Assembly (NCBI RefSeq): GCF_004784475.1
Contig: NZ_SRRT01000006.1
Span: forward strand, 248,001 to 312,000
From: Streptomyces bauhiniae
Lineage (GTDB): Bacteria > Actinomycetota > Actinomycetes > Streptomycetales > Streptomycetaceae
DNA length: 64,000 bases
Direction of reading: 5' to 3'
Shown: positions 40,910 to 49,715 of the stretch, one piece after another
Layout of the letters: each line of letters begins with the position of its first letter
Position numbering within the stretch: position 1 is the stretch's first letter
The notes under the pieces: model-generated
The model's database searches: none
Told to the model about the DNA's origin: nothing
Seen by the model: the letters and a program-made list of their open reading frames with translations, nothing else
Position numbers and translations under genes: made by a program

Positions 40910-42295
40910 GTGACGACGATGACGGAAGCTTCCGTGCGCGAGTTCAAGATGCCGGACGTGGGCGAGGGGCTCACCGAGGCCGAGATCCTCAAGTGGTACG
41001 TGCAGGTCGGGGACACGGTCACCGACGGCCAGGTGGTGTGCGAGGTCGAGACCGCCAAGGCGGCCGTCGAACTCCCCATCCCCTACGACGGGGTGGTGCG
41101 CGAGCTGCGCTTCGCCGAGGGCACGACGGTCGATGTGGGTACGGCGATCATCGCGGTCGACGTGTCGGGCGGGGCCGCCTCCGAGCCGGCGCCGGCCGAG
41201 CCCGCTCCCGCCGCTGACGAGGCCGAGCCGCAGGGTCGTACGCCGGTGCTGGTGGGGTACGGCGTGGCCGCCTCCTCCACCAAGCGGCGTCCCCGCAAGG
41301 GGCCCGAGGTGGCGGTGGCCGCCGCGCAGGCGGTGCAGGCCGAGCTGAACGGGCACGGCGCCGCCGCTCCCGCCCCCGCTCCGGTCAAGGAGCGCCCGCT
41401 GGCCAAGCCGCCGGTGCGCAAGCTGGCCAAGGACCTGGGCGTCGACCTGGCGCGGGTCACCCCGTCCGGGCCGGACGGCATCATCACGCGTGAGGACGTG
41501 CACGCGGCGGTGGCCCCGGCGGAGCCGGTGGTGGAAGCGCCGGCCCCGGCCGCTGTGCCCGCTCCCGCGCCCGCCGTGGCGGGGTACGACTCCGCGCGGG
41601 AGACGCGTATCCCGGTCAAGGGGGTCCGCAAGGCGACCGCGCAGGCGATGATCGGCTCGGCGTTCACGGCGCCGCACGTCACGGAGTTCGTGACGGTGGA
41701 CGTGACGCGGACGATGAAGCTGGTCGAGGAGCTGAAGCAGGACAAGGAGTTCCAGGGGCTGCGGGTGAACCCGCTGCTGCTGATCGCCAAGGCCCTGCTG
41801 GTCGCGATCAAGCGCAACCCCGAGGTCAACGCGTCCTGGGACGAGGCGGCCCAGGAGATCGTGCTCAAGCACTACGTCAACCTGGGCATCGCGGCGGCGA
41901 CTCCGCGCGGGCTGATCGTGCCCAACATCAAGGACGCGCAGGACAAGACGCTCCCGCAGTTGTCCGCGGCGCTGGGCGAGTTGGTGAGCACGGCCCGCGA
42001 GGGCAAGACGTCCCCGGCGGCGATGCAGGGCGGCACGGTGACCATCACCAACGTCGGCGTCTTCGGCGTCGACACCGGTACGCCGATCCTCAACCCCGGC
42101 GAGTCCGCGATCCTCGCCGTCGGCGCGATCAAGCTCCAGCCGTGGGTCCACAAGGGCAAGGTCAAGCCCCGCCAGGTCACCACCCTCGCCCTCAGCTTCG
42201 ACCACCGCCTGGTCGACGGCGAACTCGGCTCCAAGGTCCTGGCAGATGTGGCGGCAATTCTCGAACAGCCGAAGCGGTTGCTCTCCTGGGCGTAG
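40910..42295 (+). CDS. bkdC: Branched-chain 2-keto acid dehydrogenase E2 (copy 2)
   Basis: 461 aa from GTG 40910 behind GAGGAAGG; an ATG at 40919 is a weaker choice. Lipoyl domain with Lys50 in ETAKAAVEL, a Lys/Pro/Ala linker, a subunit-binding domain (PPVRKLAKDLGVDLARVTPSGPDG), another Ala/Pro linker and the acyltransferase domain with HRLVDGE (His432). It completes the second complex, again without E3. It ends just before a striking long hairpin. Confidence 0.94.
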   Translation: MTTMTEASVREFKMPDVGEGLTEAEILKWYVQVGDTVTDGQVVCEVETAKAAVELPIPYDGVVRELRFAEGTTVDVGTAIIAVDVSGGAASEPAPAEPAPAADEAEPQGRTPVLVGYGVAASSTKRRPRKGPEVAVAAAQAVQAELNGHGAAAPAPAPVKERPLAKPPVRKLAKDLGVDLARVTPSGPDGIITREDVHAAVAPAEPVVEAPAPAAVPAPAPAVAGYDSARETRIPVKGVRKATAQAMIGSAFTAPHVTEFVTVDVTRTMKLVEELKQDKEFQGLRVNPLLLIAKALLVAIKRNPEVNASWDEAAQEIVLKHYVNLGIAAATPRGLIVPNIKDAQDKTLPQLSAALGELVSTAREGKTSPAAMQGGTVTITNVGVFGVDTGTPILNPGESAILAVGAIKLQPWVHKGKVKPRQVTTLALSFDHRLVDGELGSKVLADVAAILEQPKRLLSWA

Positions 42296-42313
42296 TAGGC
42301 CCTTTTGACCTGC

Positions 42314-42358
42314 AGAAATGCTGAGACCCTAACCTCCAGTTAGGGTCTCAGCATTTCT
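42314..42358. terminator. 20-bp perfect hairpin shared by bkdC and the BRO gene; copy of an intragenic sequence
   Basis: Arms AGAAATGCTGAGACCCTAAC and its exact complement, loop of 5. It can end transcription of both converging genes. Its core (GCTGAGAC...CTCCAGT...GTCTC) repeats in the BRO coding sequence at 43050-43103. Confidence 0.8.
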
Positions 42359-42380
42359 CGTTCATCTCTCACGCGCTTTC

Positions 42381-43271
42381 TCAAACGGTGTTCAGCACAT
42401 ACACCGGCGCCCCGCCCTCGGCTCCACCCCGCGACCGAATGCAGGCGTGCCGCCGCAACATCCGCAGACATTCATTGCCCCGCCGCACGGTCAATCCGGT
42501 CCGTGCCGCGATCGACTCGAGCGGCTCCCGCAACTCGCCCTTCTCCACGAGCACCGGCGCGATGACGACGGCCACCGTCCACACGTCCTCGGTCACGGAC
42601 AACCGCTCCCGCCAGCCGGCCAGTAGGGAGGCGGTGGCGGCGGGTCCTCCGACAGGGATGGCCGGGCGGAGGCTGAACCCATCGATCCGGTCCGCAATAC
42701 GCACCATCGCCTCGGCCATGGCTGTCTGCGCGGTGAGCATCTCCCTTTGCAGCGCGAGGGATTGACGCTGTACGCCCGCCAACTCCTCGTCCAGCTTGAG
42801 GTTGTGCGCCTCCAGCCGGACGATGGCCTCCGCGACCTGCTCCGGCATGGCGTAGGCGACCGGAGCCCCCGGCCCGAGGGGCTGCACCTCGGCCTCCTCC
42901 AGTGCGTAGAACCCCTCCCGCTGGACCGTCTCGATGACCTCCGCGACCCACTGCTTGAAAGGCGCGCAGGCGGGCTTGGTGCAGGCGTTGACGAGGAGGA
43001 TGAGACCTTGGAGATCAATGATCTGCAAGTCTCGGCGCCACCCCCTACCTGCGGGAACGCTGAGACTGTGACTTCCAGTCACAGTCTCGAGAAACTCTCG
43101 ATGGGCCTCCGGGACGTGATCGAGAAGGGCCTTACGGGTCGTGGTGTAACCCAACTTCTTGCAGACGTCCGCCGCCGGGAACCAGTGCGTCCCGTCCGGC
43201 ATCGTCAGCCTCCGTACGCGGTCTCCGGTCGCCGCGTAGACGAAGTCGCTGATGTCGATCGCCTCGTTCAT
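42381..43271 (-). CDS. BRO-family (Bro-N) DNA-binding protein
   Basis: 296 aa from ATG 43271 with GGAGGTGG upstream. The N-terminal Bro-N domain (about 8-120) has RRLTMPDGTHWFPAADVCKKLGYTTTRKALLDHV and LILLVNACTKPACAPFKQWVAEVIETVQREGFYALEE. The middle (about 140-190) is a likely coiled coil. The C-terminus (about 225-290) looks like a winged helix (LREPLESIAARTGLTVRRGNECLRMLRRH). Such proteins are phage antirepressors or element-borne regulators. No phage genes surround it. Codons 57-74 carry a perfect hairpin that recurs downstream. Confidence 0.82.
   Translation of the reverse strand: MNEAIDISDFVYAATGDRVRRLTMPDGTHWFPAADVCKKLGYTTTRKALLDHVPEAHREFLETVTGSHSLSVPAGRGWRRDLQIIDLQGLILLVNACTKPACAPFKQWVAEVIETVQREGFYALEEAEVQPLGPGAPVAYAMPEQVAEAIVRLEAHNLKLDEELAGVQRQSLALQREMLTAQTAMAEAMVRIADRIDGFSLRPAIPVGGPAATASLLAGWRERLSVTEDVWTVAVVIAPVLVEKGELREPLESIAARTGLTVRRGNECLRMLRRHACIRSRGGAEGGAPVYVLNTV
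43050..43103. repeat. Intragenic copy of the hairpin repeat in the BRO gene
   Basis: Minus strand GAGACTGTGACT-GGA-AGTCACAGTCTC with flanks, encoding roughly ETVTGSHSLSVPAG (residues 62-75). Aligned by eye to 42307-42360 it matches about 40 of 53 positions plus one gap, and both copies stay perfectly self-complementary despite differing stems. Confidence 0.8.
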
Positions 43272-43422
43272 ATGAACCACCTCCGCCGTGGAACGTAGGG
43301 CCCGGCAAACGGCATATGCCAGTTGACAACTGGGATGTTCACGATTGCGAGGGAAGATCGGTTGTTTCCCCGACTTCGGGGTGCTGATCCCGGTATAGGG
43401 AAGGTGAGTTGAGGCAACGCAA

Positions 43423-43462
43423 AGGGCCCGCCCCCGCGGAGTGAACCGGTTGGGCGGGCCCT
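43423..43462 (-). terminator. Terminator after the DD-carboxypeptidase gene
   Basis: An 11-bp stem AGGGCCCGCCC / GGGCGGGCCCT with an 18-nt loop, beginning 15 bp after the stop. Confidence 0.7.
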
Positions 43463-43477
43463 GGAGTGCTGCGGGGC

Positions 43478-44374
43478 TTACTTGGTGAAGCCGTAGTTCA
43501 GGATCTTCGTCGCGTCCGTGCCGCGCTGGTTGACGGAGGACGACGCGAGGACCGTGCCGATGACCGTCTTGCCGTTGCGGGTGGCGGCGAAGACGAGGCA
43601 GTACTTGGCCTCGGGGCCGGAGCCGGTCTTGACGCCGATGGTGCCGCTGTAGCTGCTGAGCAGCGTGTTGGTGTTGGTCCACGCCTTCATCGTGCGCGTG
43701 CTGCCGGTCTTGGTGACCGTCTTCGCCGTGTACGACTTGGTCTTGACGATCGCCCGGAAGTTGGCGTTCTTCATCGCGCTGCTGGCGATCTTCGTCAGGT
43801 CGCGCGGGGTCGAGTAGTTCGAGCCCTTGCCGATGCCGTCGAAGGAATCGAAGTGCGTGTTCTTCAGGTTGAGGGCCTTCGCGGCGGAGTTCATCTTGCC
43901 GAGGAAGGAGTTCACCCGCGCGGTGTGCGTGCTGCCCGAGCCGTACTTGTCCGCGAGGACGTACGCGGCGTCGCAGCCCGACGGCAGCATCAGCCCGTAC
44001 AGGAGCTGGCGGACGGTGACCTTGTCGCCGACGATCAGGCCGGCCGAGGACGCGTTGTTGGCGACGATGTAGTCGCTGGCGCCCTTGGGGATGGTGACCT
44101 TGGTGTCCAGGTTCAGGTTCGGCTGCGCCAGCACGACCTTCGCGGTCATGATCTTGGTGGTCGAACCCGTGGAGCGCCGGGTGTCCGCGGCCTTGGTGTA
44201 CAGCGAAGCGCCGGTGGAGTTGTTCATCGCGTAGCCGCCCGCGGCCACGATCGACGGCGCGGAAGCGGCCTGCGCGGGCGCTGCGGTGAGGGCACTCGTG
44301 GTGAGCAGCGCGCCGGACGCGACGGCGACGGCGGCGGCCCTGCGGAGGGAGGAGCCCTTGATGCCGGTAATCAA
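43478..44374 (-). CDS. dacA: D-alanyl-D-alanine carboxypeptidase (S11, DacA type)
   Basis: 298 aa, apparently from TTG 44374 with CGAGGT 9 bp upstream; no better ATG or GTG precedes the signal peptide. The signal ends near AQA (about residue 36). Catalytic motifs: STTK 71-74, SGC 132-134 (the Streptomyces form of SxN) and KTG near residue 248. It trims the terminal D-Ala of peptidoglycan stem peptides outside the cell. It lacks the C-terminal membrane anchor of many DacA proteins, so it may be secreted or wall-associated. Confidence 0.92.
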   Translation of the reverse strand: MITGIKGSSLRRAAAVAVASGALLTTSALTAAPAQAASAPSIVAAGGYAMNNSTGASLYTKAADTRRSTGSTTKIMTAKVVLAQPNLNLDTKVTIPKGASDYIVANNASSAGLIVGDKVTVRQLLYGLMLPSGCDAAYVLADKYGSGSTHTARVNSFLGKMNSAAKALNLKNTHFDSFDGIGKGSNYSTPRDLTKIASSAMKNANFRAIVKTKSYTAKTVTKTGSTRTMKAWTNTNTLLSSYSGTIGVKTGSGPEAKYCLVFAATRNGKTVIGTVLASSSVNQRGTDATKILNYGFTK

Positions 44375-44586
44375 AGCGAAATACCTCGATTGTCTGAAAT
44401 GCCCTGGGAATGCGACCTAGTTGAGGTGCCCTGAAAGGAGGGCCGCACCTGTGTGACAAGTGAACGGCCCCCATGGTTGCACTCCTGGGGAAGGAAAGTT
44501 CCGGCGCTCCGCTGACGCCCCCTCGGCCGGGTCCGCATGCTGGACCGCGCTGTCCCACCCCCGGCTGTTGTATCTATCCTGTGGGC

Positions 44587-45237
44587 ATGCAAACGGCCAC
44601 CAGGCAGCCACCCGCCGCCGACCGCGTCTACACCCACGTCAAGCAGGGCGTCCTCGACCGCCGGTACGAGGGCGGCACCCTGCTCACCGAGGGCGAGCTG
44701 GCCGAGGCGGTGGGGGTGTCCCGTACCCCCGTCCGCGAGGCGCTGCTGCGGCTGGAGGCCGAGGGGCTGATCCGGCTGTACCCGAAGAAGGGCGCGCTGG
44801 TGCTGCCGGTCTCGGCGCAGGAGATCGCCGACGTGGTGGAGACCCGGCTGCTGGTCGAGGAGCACGCCGCCCGTAAGGCCGTTCCCGCGCCGCCCGCCCT
44901 GCTGGACCGGCTCGCCGAGCTGCTCCAGCGGCAGCGGGAGCAGGCCGCGGCGGGCGACTTCGCGGCCGCCGCCGTCACCGACCGCTGCTTCCACGCCGAG
45001 ATCGTGCGCAGCGGCGGGAACGAGATCCTGTCCCGCCTCTACGACCAGCTCCGCGACCGTCAGCTCCGGATGGGCGTCGCGGTGATGCACTCCCACCCCG
45101 ACCGGATCGCCAAGACCCTCACCGAGCACGCCGAGATCCTGGACGCGCTGCGCGCCGGGGACGCGGAGGCGGCGGTCGGGCTGGTGCACCGGCACGTCGG
45201 CTGGTTCTCCGGGCTGGCGCGCGGGGAGGTCCGATGA
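44587..45237 (+). CDS. GntR/FadR-subfamily regulator
   Basis: 216 aa from ATG 44587; a GTG two codons earlier is possible and there is no clear ribosome site, so it may be leaderless. The winged helix is LLTEGELAEAVGVSRTPVREALLRLEAEGLIRLYPKKGALV (about 32-72). The helical FCD domain has RCFHAEIVRSGGN and a later His (LTEHAEILDALRAGD), metal- or ligand-binding positions in FadR-type proteins. Its stop overlaps the MFS start (ATGA), so it likely controls this transporter. Confidence 0.9.
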   Translation: MQTATRQPPAADRVYTHVKQGVLDRRYEGGTLLTEGELAEAVGVSRTPVREALLRLEAEGLIRLYPKKGALVLPVSAQEIADVVETRLLVEEHAARKAVPAPPALLDRLAELLQRQREQAAAGDFAAAAVTDRCFHAEIVRSGGNEILSRLYDQLRDRQLRMGVAVMHSHPDRIAKTLTEHAEILDALRAGDAEAAVGLVHRHVGWFSGLARGEVR

Positions 45238-46538
45238 GCCGGGCCACGACCACCCTGCCGGGTGACCCTCCGGGCGGCCGCCGGGCCGTCGCCGTGTGGT
45301 CCATCGGCGTCGCGGTCTACTTCGTCGCCGTCATCTTCCGCACCTCGCTCGGCGTGGCCGGCCTGGACGCGGCGGACCGCTTCCATGTGAACGCCTCCGC
45401 GCTGTCGACGTTCTCGATCCTCCAGTTGCTCGTGTACGCGGGCATGCAGATACCCGTCGGCCTGCTGGTCGACCGGCTCGGCACGAAGAAGGTGCTGTGC
45501 CTGGGCGCGGTGCTGTTCACGGCCGGACAGCTCGGCTTCGCCTTCTCGCCTTCGTACGGCACCGCACTAGCGTCCCGCGCGCTGCTGGGCTGTGGGGACG
45601 CGATGACGTTCATCAGCGTGCTGCGGCTCGGTACCCGGTGGTTCCCGGCCCGGCGCGGGCCCTTCGTCGCGCAGCTCGCCGGGCTGGTCGGCATGGCGGG
45701 CAACCTTGTCTCCACCCTGGTGCTGGCCCGGCTGCTGCACGGGCTCGGCTGGACCCCGGCGTTCGCGGGCAGCGCGCTCGCGGGTGCGGTCGTACTGGTG
45801 CTGACCCTGTTGTTCCTCAAGGACCACCCCGAGGGCCATGAGCCGGAGCCCTTCCCGCACCAGGGTGCCGCGTATGTGCGCCGGCAGATCGCGGAGGCGT
45901 GGCGGGAACCCGGTACCCGGCTGGGGATGTGGGTGCACTTCACCACGCAGTTCCCGGCGATGGTCTTCCTGCTGCTCTGGGGGCTGCCGTTCCTGGTGCA
46001 GGCGCAGGGGCTCAGCCGGGCCGGCGCGGGTGAGCTGCTCACCCTGGTCGTGCTCTCCAACATGGTGATCGGGCTCGTCTACGGCCAGGTCGTCGCCCGG
46101 CACCACGCGGCCCGGCTCCCGCTGGCCCTCGGTACGGTCGCCGCGACGGCCGTCATGTGGGCGCTGACCCTCGCCTGGCCGGGCGCGCACGCGCCGATGG
46201 CGCTGCTGGTGGTGCTGTGCGTGGTGCTGGGTGCCTGCGGCCCCGCCTCCATGCTCGGCTTCGACTTCGCCCGCCCCGCCAACCCGCCCGAGCGTCAGGG
46301 CACCGCCTCCGGCATCACCAACATGGGCGGTTTCATCGCCTCCATGACCACCCTCTTCGCCATCGGCGTCCTGTTGGACGCCACCGACGACGACTACTCC
46401 GTGGCCTTCAGCGCCGTCTTCGTCCTCCAGACCCTCGGCCTCACCCAGATCCTCCGCCTCCGCACCCGCGCCGCCCGCCGGGAACGGGAACGGTTGGTCG
46501 CGAGCAGGGTGGAGACAGTGCACGTCCCGGCGGCGTAG
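45234..46538 (+). CDS. MFS transporter
   Basis: 434 aa with about twelve membrane helices. The MFS loop 2-3 signature reads VDRLGTKKVLCLGAVLF (about 78-94), and a central cytoplasmic loop has LKDHPEGHEPEPFPHQG. It looks like a nitrate/sugar-phosphate-like or metabolite MFS protein; the substrate is not deducible. Coupled to the GntR gene, which suggests induction by the transported compound. Confidence 0.9.
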   Translation: MSRATTTLPGDPPGGRRAVAVWSIGVAVYFVAVIFRTSLGVAGLDAADRFHVNASALSTFSILQLLVYAGMQIPVGLLVDRLGTKKVLCLGAVLFTAGQLGFAFSPSYGTALASRALLGCGDAMTFISVLRLGTRWFPARRGPFVAQLAGLVGMAGNLVSTLVLARLLHGLGWTPAFAGSALAGAVVLVLTLLFLKDHPEGHEPEPFPHQGAAYVRRQIAEAWREPGTRLGMWVHFTTQFPAMVFLLLWGLPFLVQAQGLSRAGAGELLTLVVLSNMVIGLVYGQVVARHHAARLPLALGTVAATAVMWALTLAWPGAHAPMALLVVLCVVLGACGPASMLGFDFARPANPPERQGTASGITNMGGFIASMTTLFAIGVLLDATDDDYSVAFSAVFVLQTLGLTQILRLRTRAARRERERLVASRVETVHVPAA

Positions 46539-46545
46539 CCGACTC

Positions 46546-47271
46546 TCAGCGCAGGACCGGTACCAGCGTCAGGTACGCCATCCCCAGGACCCCTCGGTAG
46601 CTCATCCACTGGGCGCGGTGGCGGTCCAGGCGGTTGCGGGTCTCGGTCGCGGCCGGGTTGGCGGCCAGCCAGACCTCCTGGGCGGCCTGGTAACCCGATT
46701 CGAAGTGCTCCCACTCCGAGAGAGTCGCTGTTTCTGTCCATTCCGGGCGGAAGCCCGAGGCGACGGCGAGGTCGAGGAGTTCAGCAAGGCTGAGGTGGTC
46801 GGAGGTCGCGGCGCCGGGCCACATTCCCGCAAGCTCGGCCTCCGTGGGCCGGCGGTCCCAGATGCCCTCGCCCAGGAGGACCCGGCCCCCGTCGGTCACC
46901 AGCCTCCGCAGCGAGCGCAGGGCTTCCGCCGTGGGGCAGTCGGCGTCGGACAGGGCCTGGCTTGCCCCCACGCACAGGACCAGGTCAGCGGGGCCATGGG
47001 CCGTGTCGCGGGCGGACTCCGCCAGGAAGTCGACCCGTCCCGTCAGGCCCCGCTCCTCCGCCGAGCGGCGGCCCCGGGCGAGGTCGGCTTCATTGAGGTC
47101 GACGCCCGTGCCCCGCGCCTCCGGCACCGCCTCCAGCACGCGGAGCAACAACTCGCCCCAGCCGCAGCCGATGTCGAGGACGGTGTGGGGGCGGTTCGCG
47201 GAGAGGCGGTCGACGATCGCGTCGGCGCGGGCGGAGGAGAGCGGGCCGTGGAAGGTGAGCCGGGTGGTCAT
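46546..47271 (-). CDS. SAM-dependent methyltransferase (class I)
   Basis: 241 aa, ATG 47271. Motif I is TVLDIGCGWGELLLRVLEAV (about 30-49), followed by GVDLNEADLARGR (motif II acidic residue) and LVLCVGASQALSD. The C-terminal region is aromatic and helical (SEWEHFESGYQAAQEVWLAAN). It resembles small-molecule methyltransferases near UbiE. Substrate unknown. It converges with the MFS gene with a 7-bp gap. Confidence 0.85.
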   Translation of the reverse strand: MTTRLTFHGPLSSARADAIVDRLSANRPHTVLDIGCGWGELLLRVLEAVPEARGTGVDLNEADLARGRRSAEERGLTGRVDFLAESARDTAHGPADLVLCVGASQALSDADCPTAEALRSLRRLVTDGGRVLLGEGIWDRRPTEAELAGMWPGAATSDHLSLAELLDLAVASGFRPEWTETATLSEWEHFESGYQAAQEVWLAANPAATETRNRLDRHRAQWMSYRGVLGMAYLTLVPVLR

Positions 47272-47338
47272 GGCGGGGACGGTAACCGCGGCCCGCCCCA
47301 CCGGCACCCGATTAAAGAGTCGGCGCCCGGTTAAAACG

Positions 47339-48163
47339 TCACGGCGTCACCGCGAAGTTCCGCAGGATCGCCGCCGTCAGCTCCGGATCGCCCTCGGTCT
47401 TGATGCGATCGCCCGCCGCCTCCGCACCGATCCGCCCGCAGGCCAGCCGGAAGTACGTCTCCCAGTCCATGCTGAAGCTCGCGGCGGGCCCCAGCGCGGG
47501 TGCCGTCTCCAGCGTGCCCCGGCCCTGGATGTCGACGCGGATCGTGCGCAGGAACTCCACCGGCCCGTGCACGTCGAAGACGATCGCCGAACTGCGCGGC
47601 GCCTGGGCCTCCTTGGCGACCACCTTGGGCAGCCCGGCCAGCAGCAGGTCACGGGCGACCAGCGCGCCGGGCGAGTCGAGGTTGCCCGGACGCCCGAGGG
47701 CGGTGCGCAGATCCTGCTCGTGCACCCAGACGTCGAACGCCCGCATCCGCATGGCGAGTTCGAGGGTGATCTCCTTGCCCATCGGCCCCCGGACCAGGGT
47801 GTCGGGCTGCCGGGACTCGTTGCGGATCTGCCGGTTGCGCCGGATGACCGTGTACTCCAGCTCCGACGTCATCTCCGGCGCCGTGTGATGGCGGCGTACA
47901 TCGACCTGCATCTCCATGTACCGCTGCGCCTCGTTGGTGACATGGAAGAGGTCGCGGGGCAGCGTGTGGATCGGCCGGGGGTCGCCGAGCATCTCGCAGT
48001 CCAGCCCGATGACATGGGAGACCACGTCCCGCACCGACCAGCCGGGGCACGGCGTACGCCGGTTCCACTCGGCCTCGGCCAGCGGGTTCACCAGCTCGGA
48101 TATCGCGTCGATCGAGTGGTTCCAGGCGTCGGCGTAGGGCTGGAGGGTGGGATGCAGACTCAC
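47339..48163 (-). CDS. Maleylpyruvate isomerase-family, mycothiol-dependent enzyme
   Basis: 274 aa from GTG 48163 with GAGGGG upstream. The N-terminal DinB/MDMPI four-helix domain has RTPCPGWSVRDVVSHVIGLD, where the His is a metal ligand, and AMRMRAFDVWVHEQDLR, the second ligand pair. A C-terminal SCP2-like domain follows. Members use mycothiol, the actinobacterial thiol, for isomerisation or conjugation. The substrate here is unknown; detoxification is plausible. Confidence 0.85.
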   Translation of the reverse strand: MSLHPTLQPYADAWNHSIDAISELVNPLAEAEWNRRTPCPGWSVRDVVSHVIGLDCEMLGDPRPIHTLPRDLFHVTNEAQRYMEMQVDVRRHHTAPEMTSELEYTVIRRNRQIRNESRQPDTLVRGPMGKEITLELAMRMRAFDVWVHEQDLRTALGRPGNLDSPGALVARDLLLAGLPKVVAKEAQAPRSSAIVFDVHGPVEFLRTIRVDIQGRGTLETAPALGPAASFSMDWETYFRLACGRIGAEAAGDRIKTEGDPELTAAILRNFAVTP

Positions 48164-48362
48164 GGAACAGGACCCCTCGGCGGTCGGTACACGGGCAGAA
48201 TCGGCGGCTGCACTGGGCGGGTGTCTGGAAACTCCCCCACGCTCTCGGCTTGCGCGAGGAGGGGGGACCCCCAAGTTACGCTGCTCCGATACCCCCCGGC
48301 AGTGCTTTCGTGTGACGATCGTAGGCCCGTGGGAACGACTCGAATGCCAGGACGGTGGTAGT

Positions 48363-49157
48363 GTGCGCGCCTCGCTGATCCAGATCCGTGTGGACGAGGG
48401 CGAATCCGTGGCCGGACGGCGCCTGCGCGCGGCGGGTCTCGTACGCGCCGAGGCCGATGCGGACCTCGTGGTGCTGCCCGAGCTGTGGACCACCGGCGCG
48501 TTCGCCTACGAAACGTTCGCCACCGAGGCCGAGCCGCTCCAGGGCCCCACCCACGACGCGATGGCGAGCGCGGCCAAGGACGCGGGCGTCTGGCTGCACG
48601 CCGGGTCGATCCCGGAGCGCGACCCCGACGGCACCCTCTACAACACCGCGCTCGTCTACTCCCCCTCCGGTGAACTCGCCGCCGCCTACCGGAAGATCCA
48701 CCGCTTCGGCTTCGACCAGGGCGAGGCCGTGCTGATGGGCGCCGGGCGCGCACCCGTCACCGTCCCGCTGCCGGAGACCACCGTCGGCCTCGCCACCTGC
48801 TACGACCTCCGCTTCCCCGAGCTCTTCCGCACCCTCACCGACGCCGGCGCCGAGACCCTGGTGGTCTCCGCGGGCTGGCCCGAGCGCCGCCGCGCCCACT
48901 GGACGCTGCTGGCCCAGGCACGCGCGGTGGAGAACCAGGCGTACGTCCTCGCGTGTGGAACGGCCGGTACGCACGCCGGAGTTCCCCAGGCGGGTCACTC
49001 GATCGTGGTGGACCCGTGGGGCGAGGTGCTGGCCGAGGCGGGCCCGGACGAGGAGGTGCTCCGGGTGGAGTTCGACCCGGCGAGGGTCCCGGCGACCCGT
49101 GAGCAGTTCCCGGCGCTGAAGGACCGCGTCCTCGGCCTGGAACCGCCCCGCCGCTGA
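48363..49157 (+). CDS. Carbon-nitrogen hydrolase (nitrilase superfamily)
   Basis: 264 aa from GTG 48363. The catalytic triad is intact: Glu40 (LPELWTTG), Lys111 (RKIHRFGF) and Cys146 (ATCYDLRFPELF). The length and text fit the omega-amidase or deaminated-glutathione amidase branch rather than true nitrilases. It hydrolyses a carboxamide in the cytoplasm. It stands alone, divergent from the mycothiol-dependent enzyme across 199 bp. Confidence 0.9.
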   Translation: MRASLIQIRVDEGESVAGRRLRAAGLVRAEADADLVVLPELWTTGAFAYETFATEAEPLQGPTHDAMASAAKDAGVWLHAGSIPERDPDGTLYNTALVYSPSGELAAAYRKIHRFGFDQGEAVLMGAGRAPVTVPLPETTVGLATCYDLRFPELFRTLTDAGAETLVVSAGWPERRRAHWTLLAQARAVENQAYVLACGTAGTHAGVPQAGHSIVVDPWGEVLAEAGPDEEVLRVEFDPARVPATREQFPALKDRVLGLEPPRR

Positions 49158-49188
49158 GCCCCGGCCGCTGGACCTCGGCCGATGGGCC

Positions 49189-49683
49189 TCAGTCGTCCTC
49201 CCGCTCCTTCTCCGCCAGGTGGATCACGCACACCGCCACCGCGATGAGCAGCGCCGGGTCGGCGTCGTCCCGTACGACGTCGACCCCGTAGGTGTCGCGG
49301 ACGGTGAGCCAGCGGCGGGAGATCACCGCGAGGAGTTCGCCCTGGTACTCGACGGCGAACTCGCGGTCCAGGATCTTGCCGCTGATGTCGAGTTCGGTGC
49401 CGTCGACCAGGTCGACGCGGTAGTGGTTGCGCAGCAGGGAGAGCCGCTTGCGGCGGACGGTGGCGAGATCCTCGCCGTCCCGCTGGATCACCATGGTGTC
49501 GCGCAGGGCGAACATCTTCTGGTGGATGTCGATCAGGACATTGCCCGCGGTGTCCTTCAGCTCGAAGGTGTCCCGCAGCCGCATGGCCTTGCCGTCGACG
49601 AGGAAGACCTTGCGGCCGTCCGCGTCCTCGATCCAGTAGTCGTCGCCGATGCCCAGCAGCCGGTCGCGCACGAGGAGTCTCAT
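49189..49683 (-). CDS. LURP-one-related (YxjI/tubby-like) protein
   Basis: 164 aa, ATG 49683. A beta-rich tubby-like barrel is indicated by VRDRLLGIGDDYWIEDADGRKVFLVDGKAMRLRDTFELKD and FALRDTMVIQRDGE. The family is widespread and may bind membrane phosphoinositide-like lipids; its function in bacteria is not settled. It lies 32 bp downstream of the AraC-type gene on the same strand and may be co-transcribed. Confidence 0.87.
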   Translation of the reverse strand: MRLLVRDRLLGIGDDYWIEDADGRKVFLVDGKAMRLRDTFELKDTAGNVLIDIHQKMFALRDTMVIQRDGEDLATVRRKRLSLLRNHYRVDLVDGTELDISGKILDREFAVEYQGELLAVISRRWLTVRDTYGVDVVRDDADPALLIAVAVCVIHLAEKEREDD

Positions 49684-49715
49684 GTCTGAAGCGCTTCCCC
49701 GGCGGGAGACGTTCC

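Noticed and set aside
42307-43103. The BRO hairpin pair as a diversity-generating retroelement (template and variable repeats)
   Set aside because: No reverse transcriptase or accessory gene is present, and the differences are compensatory stem changes, not adenine-specific substitutions.
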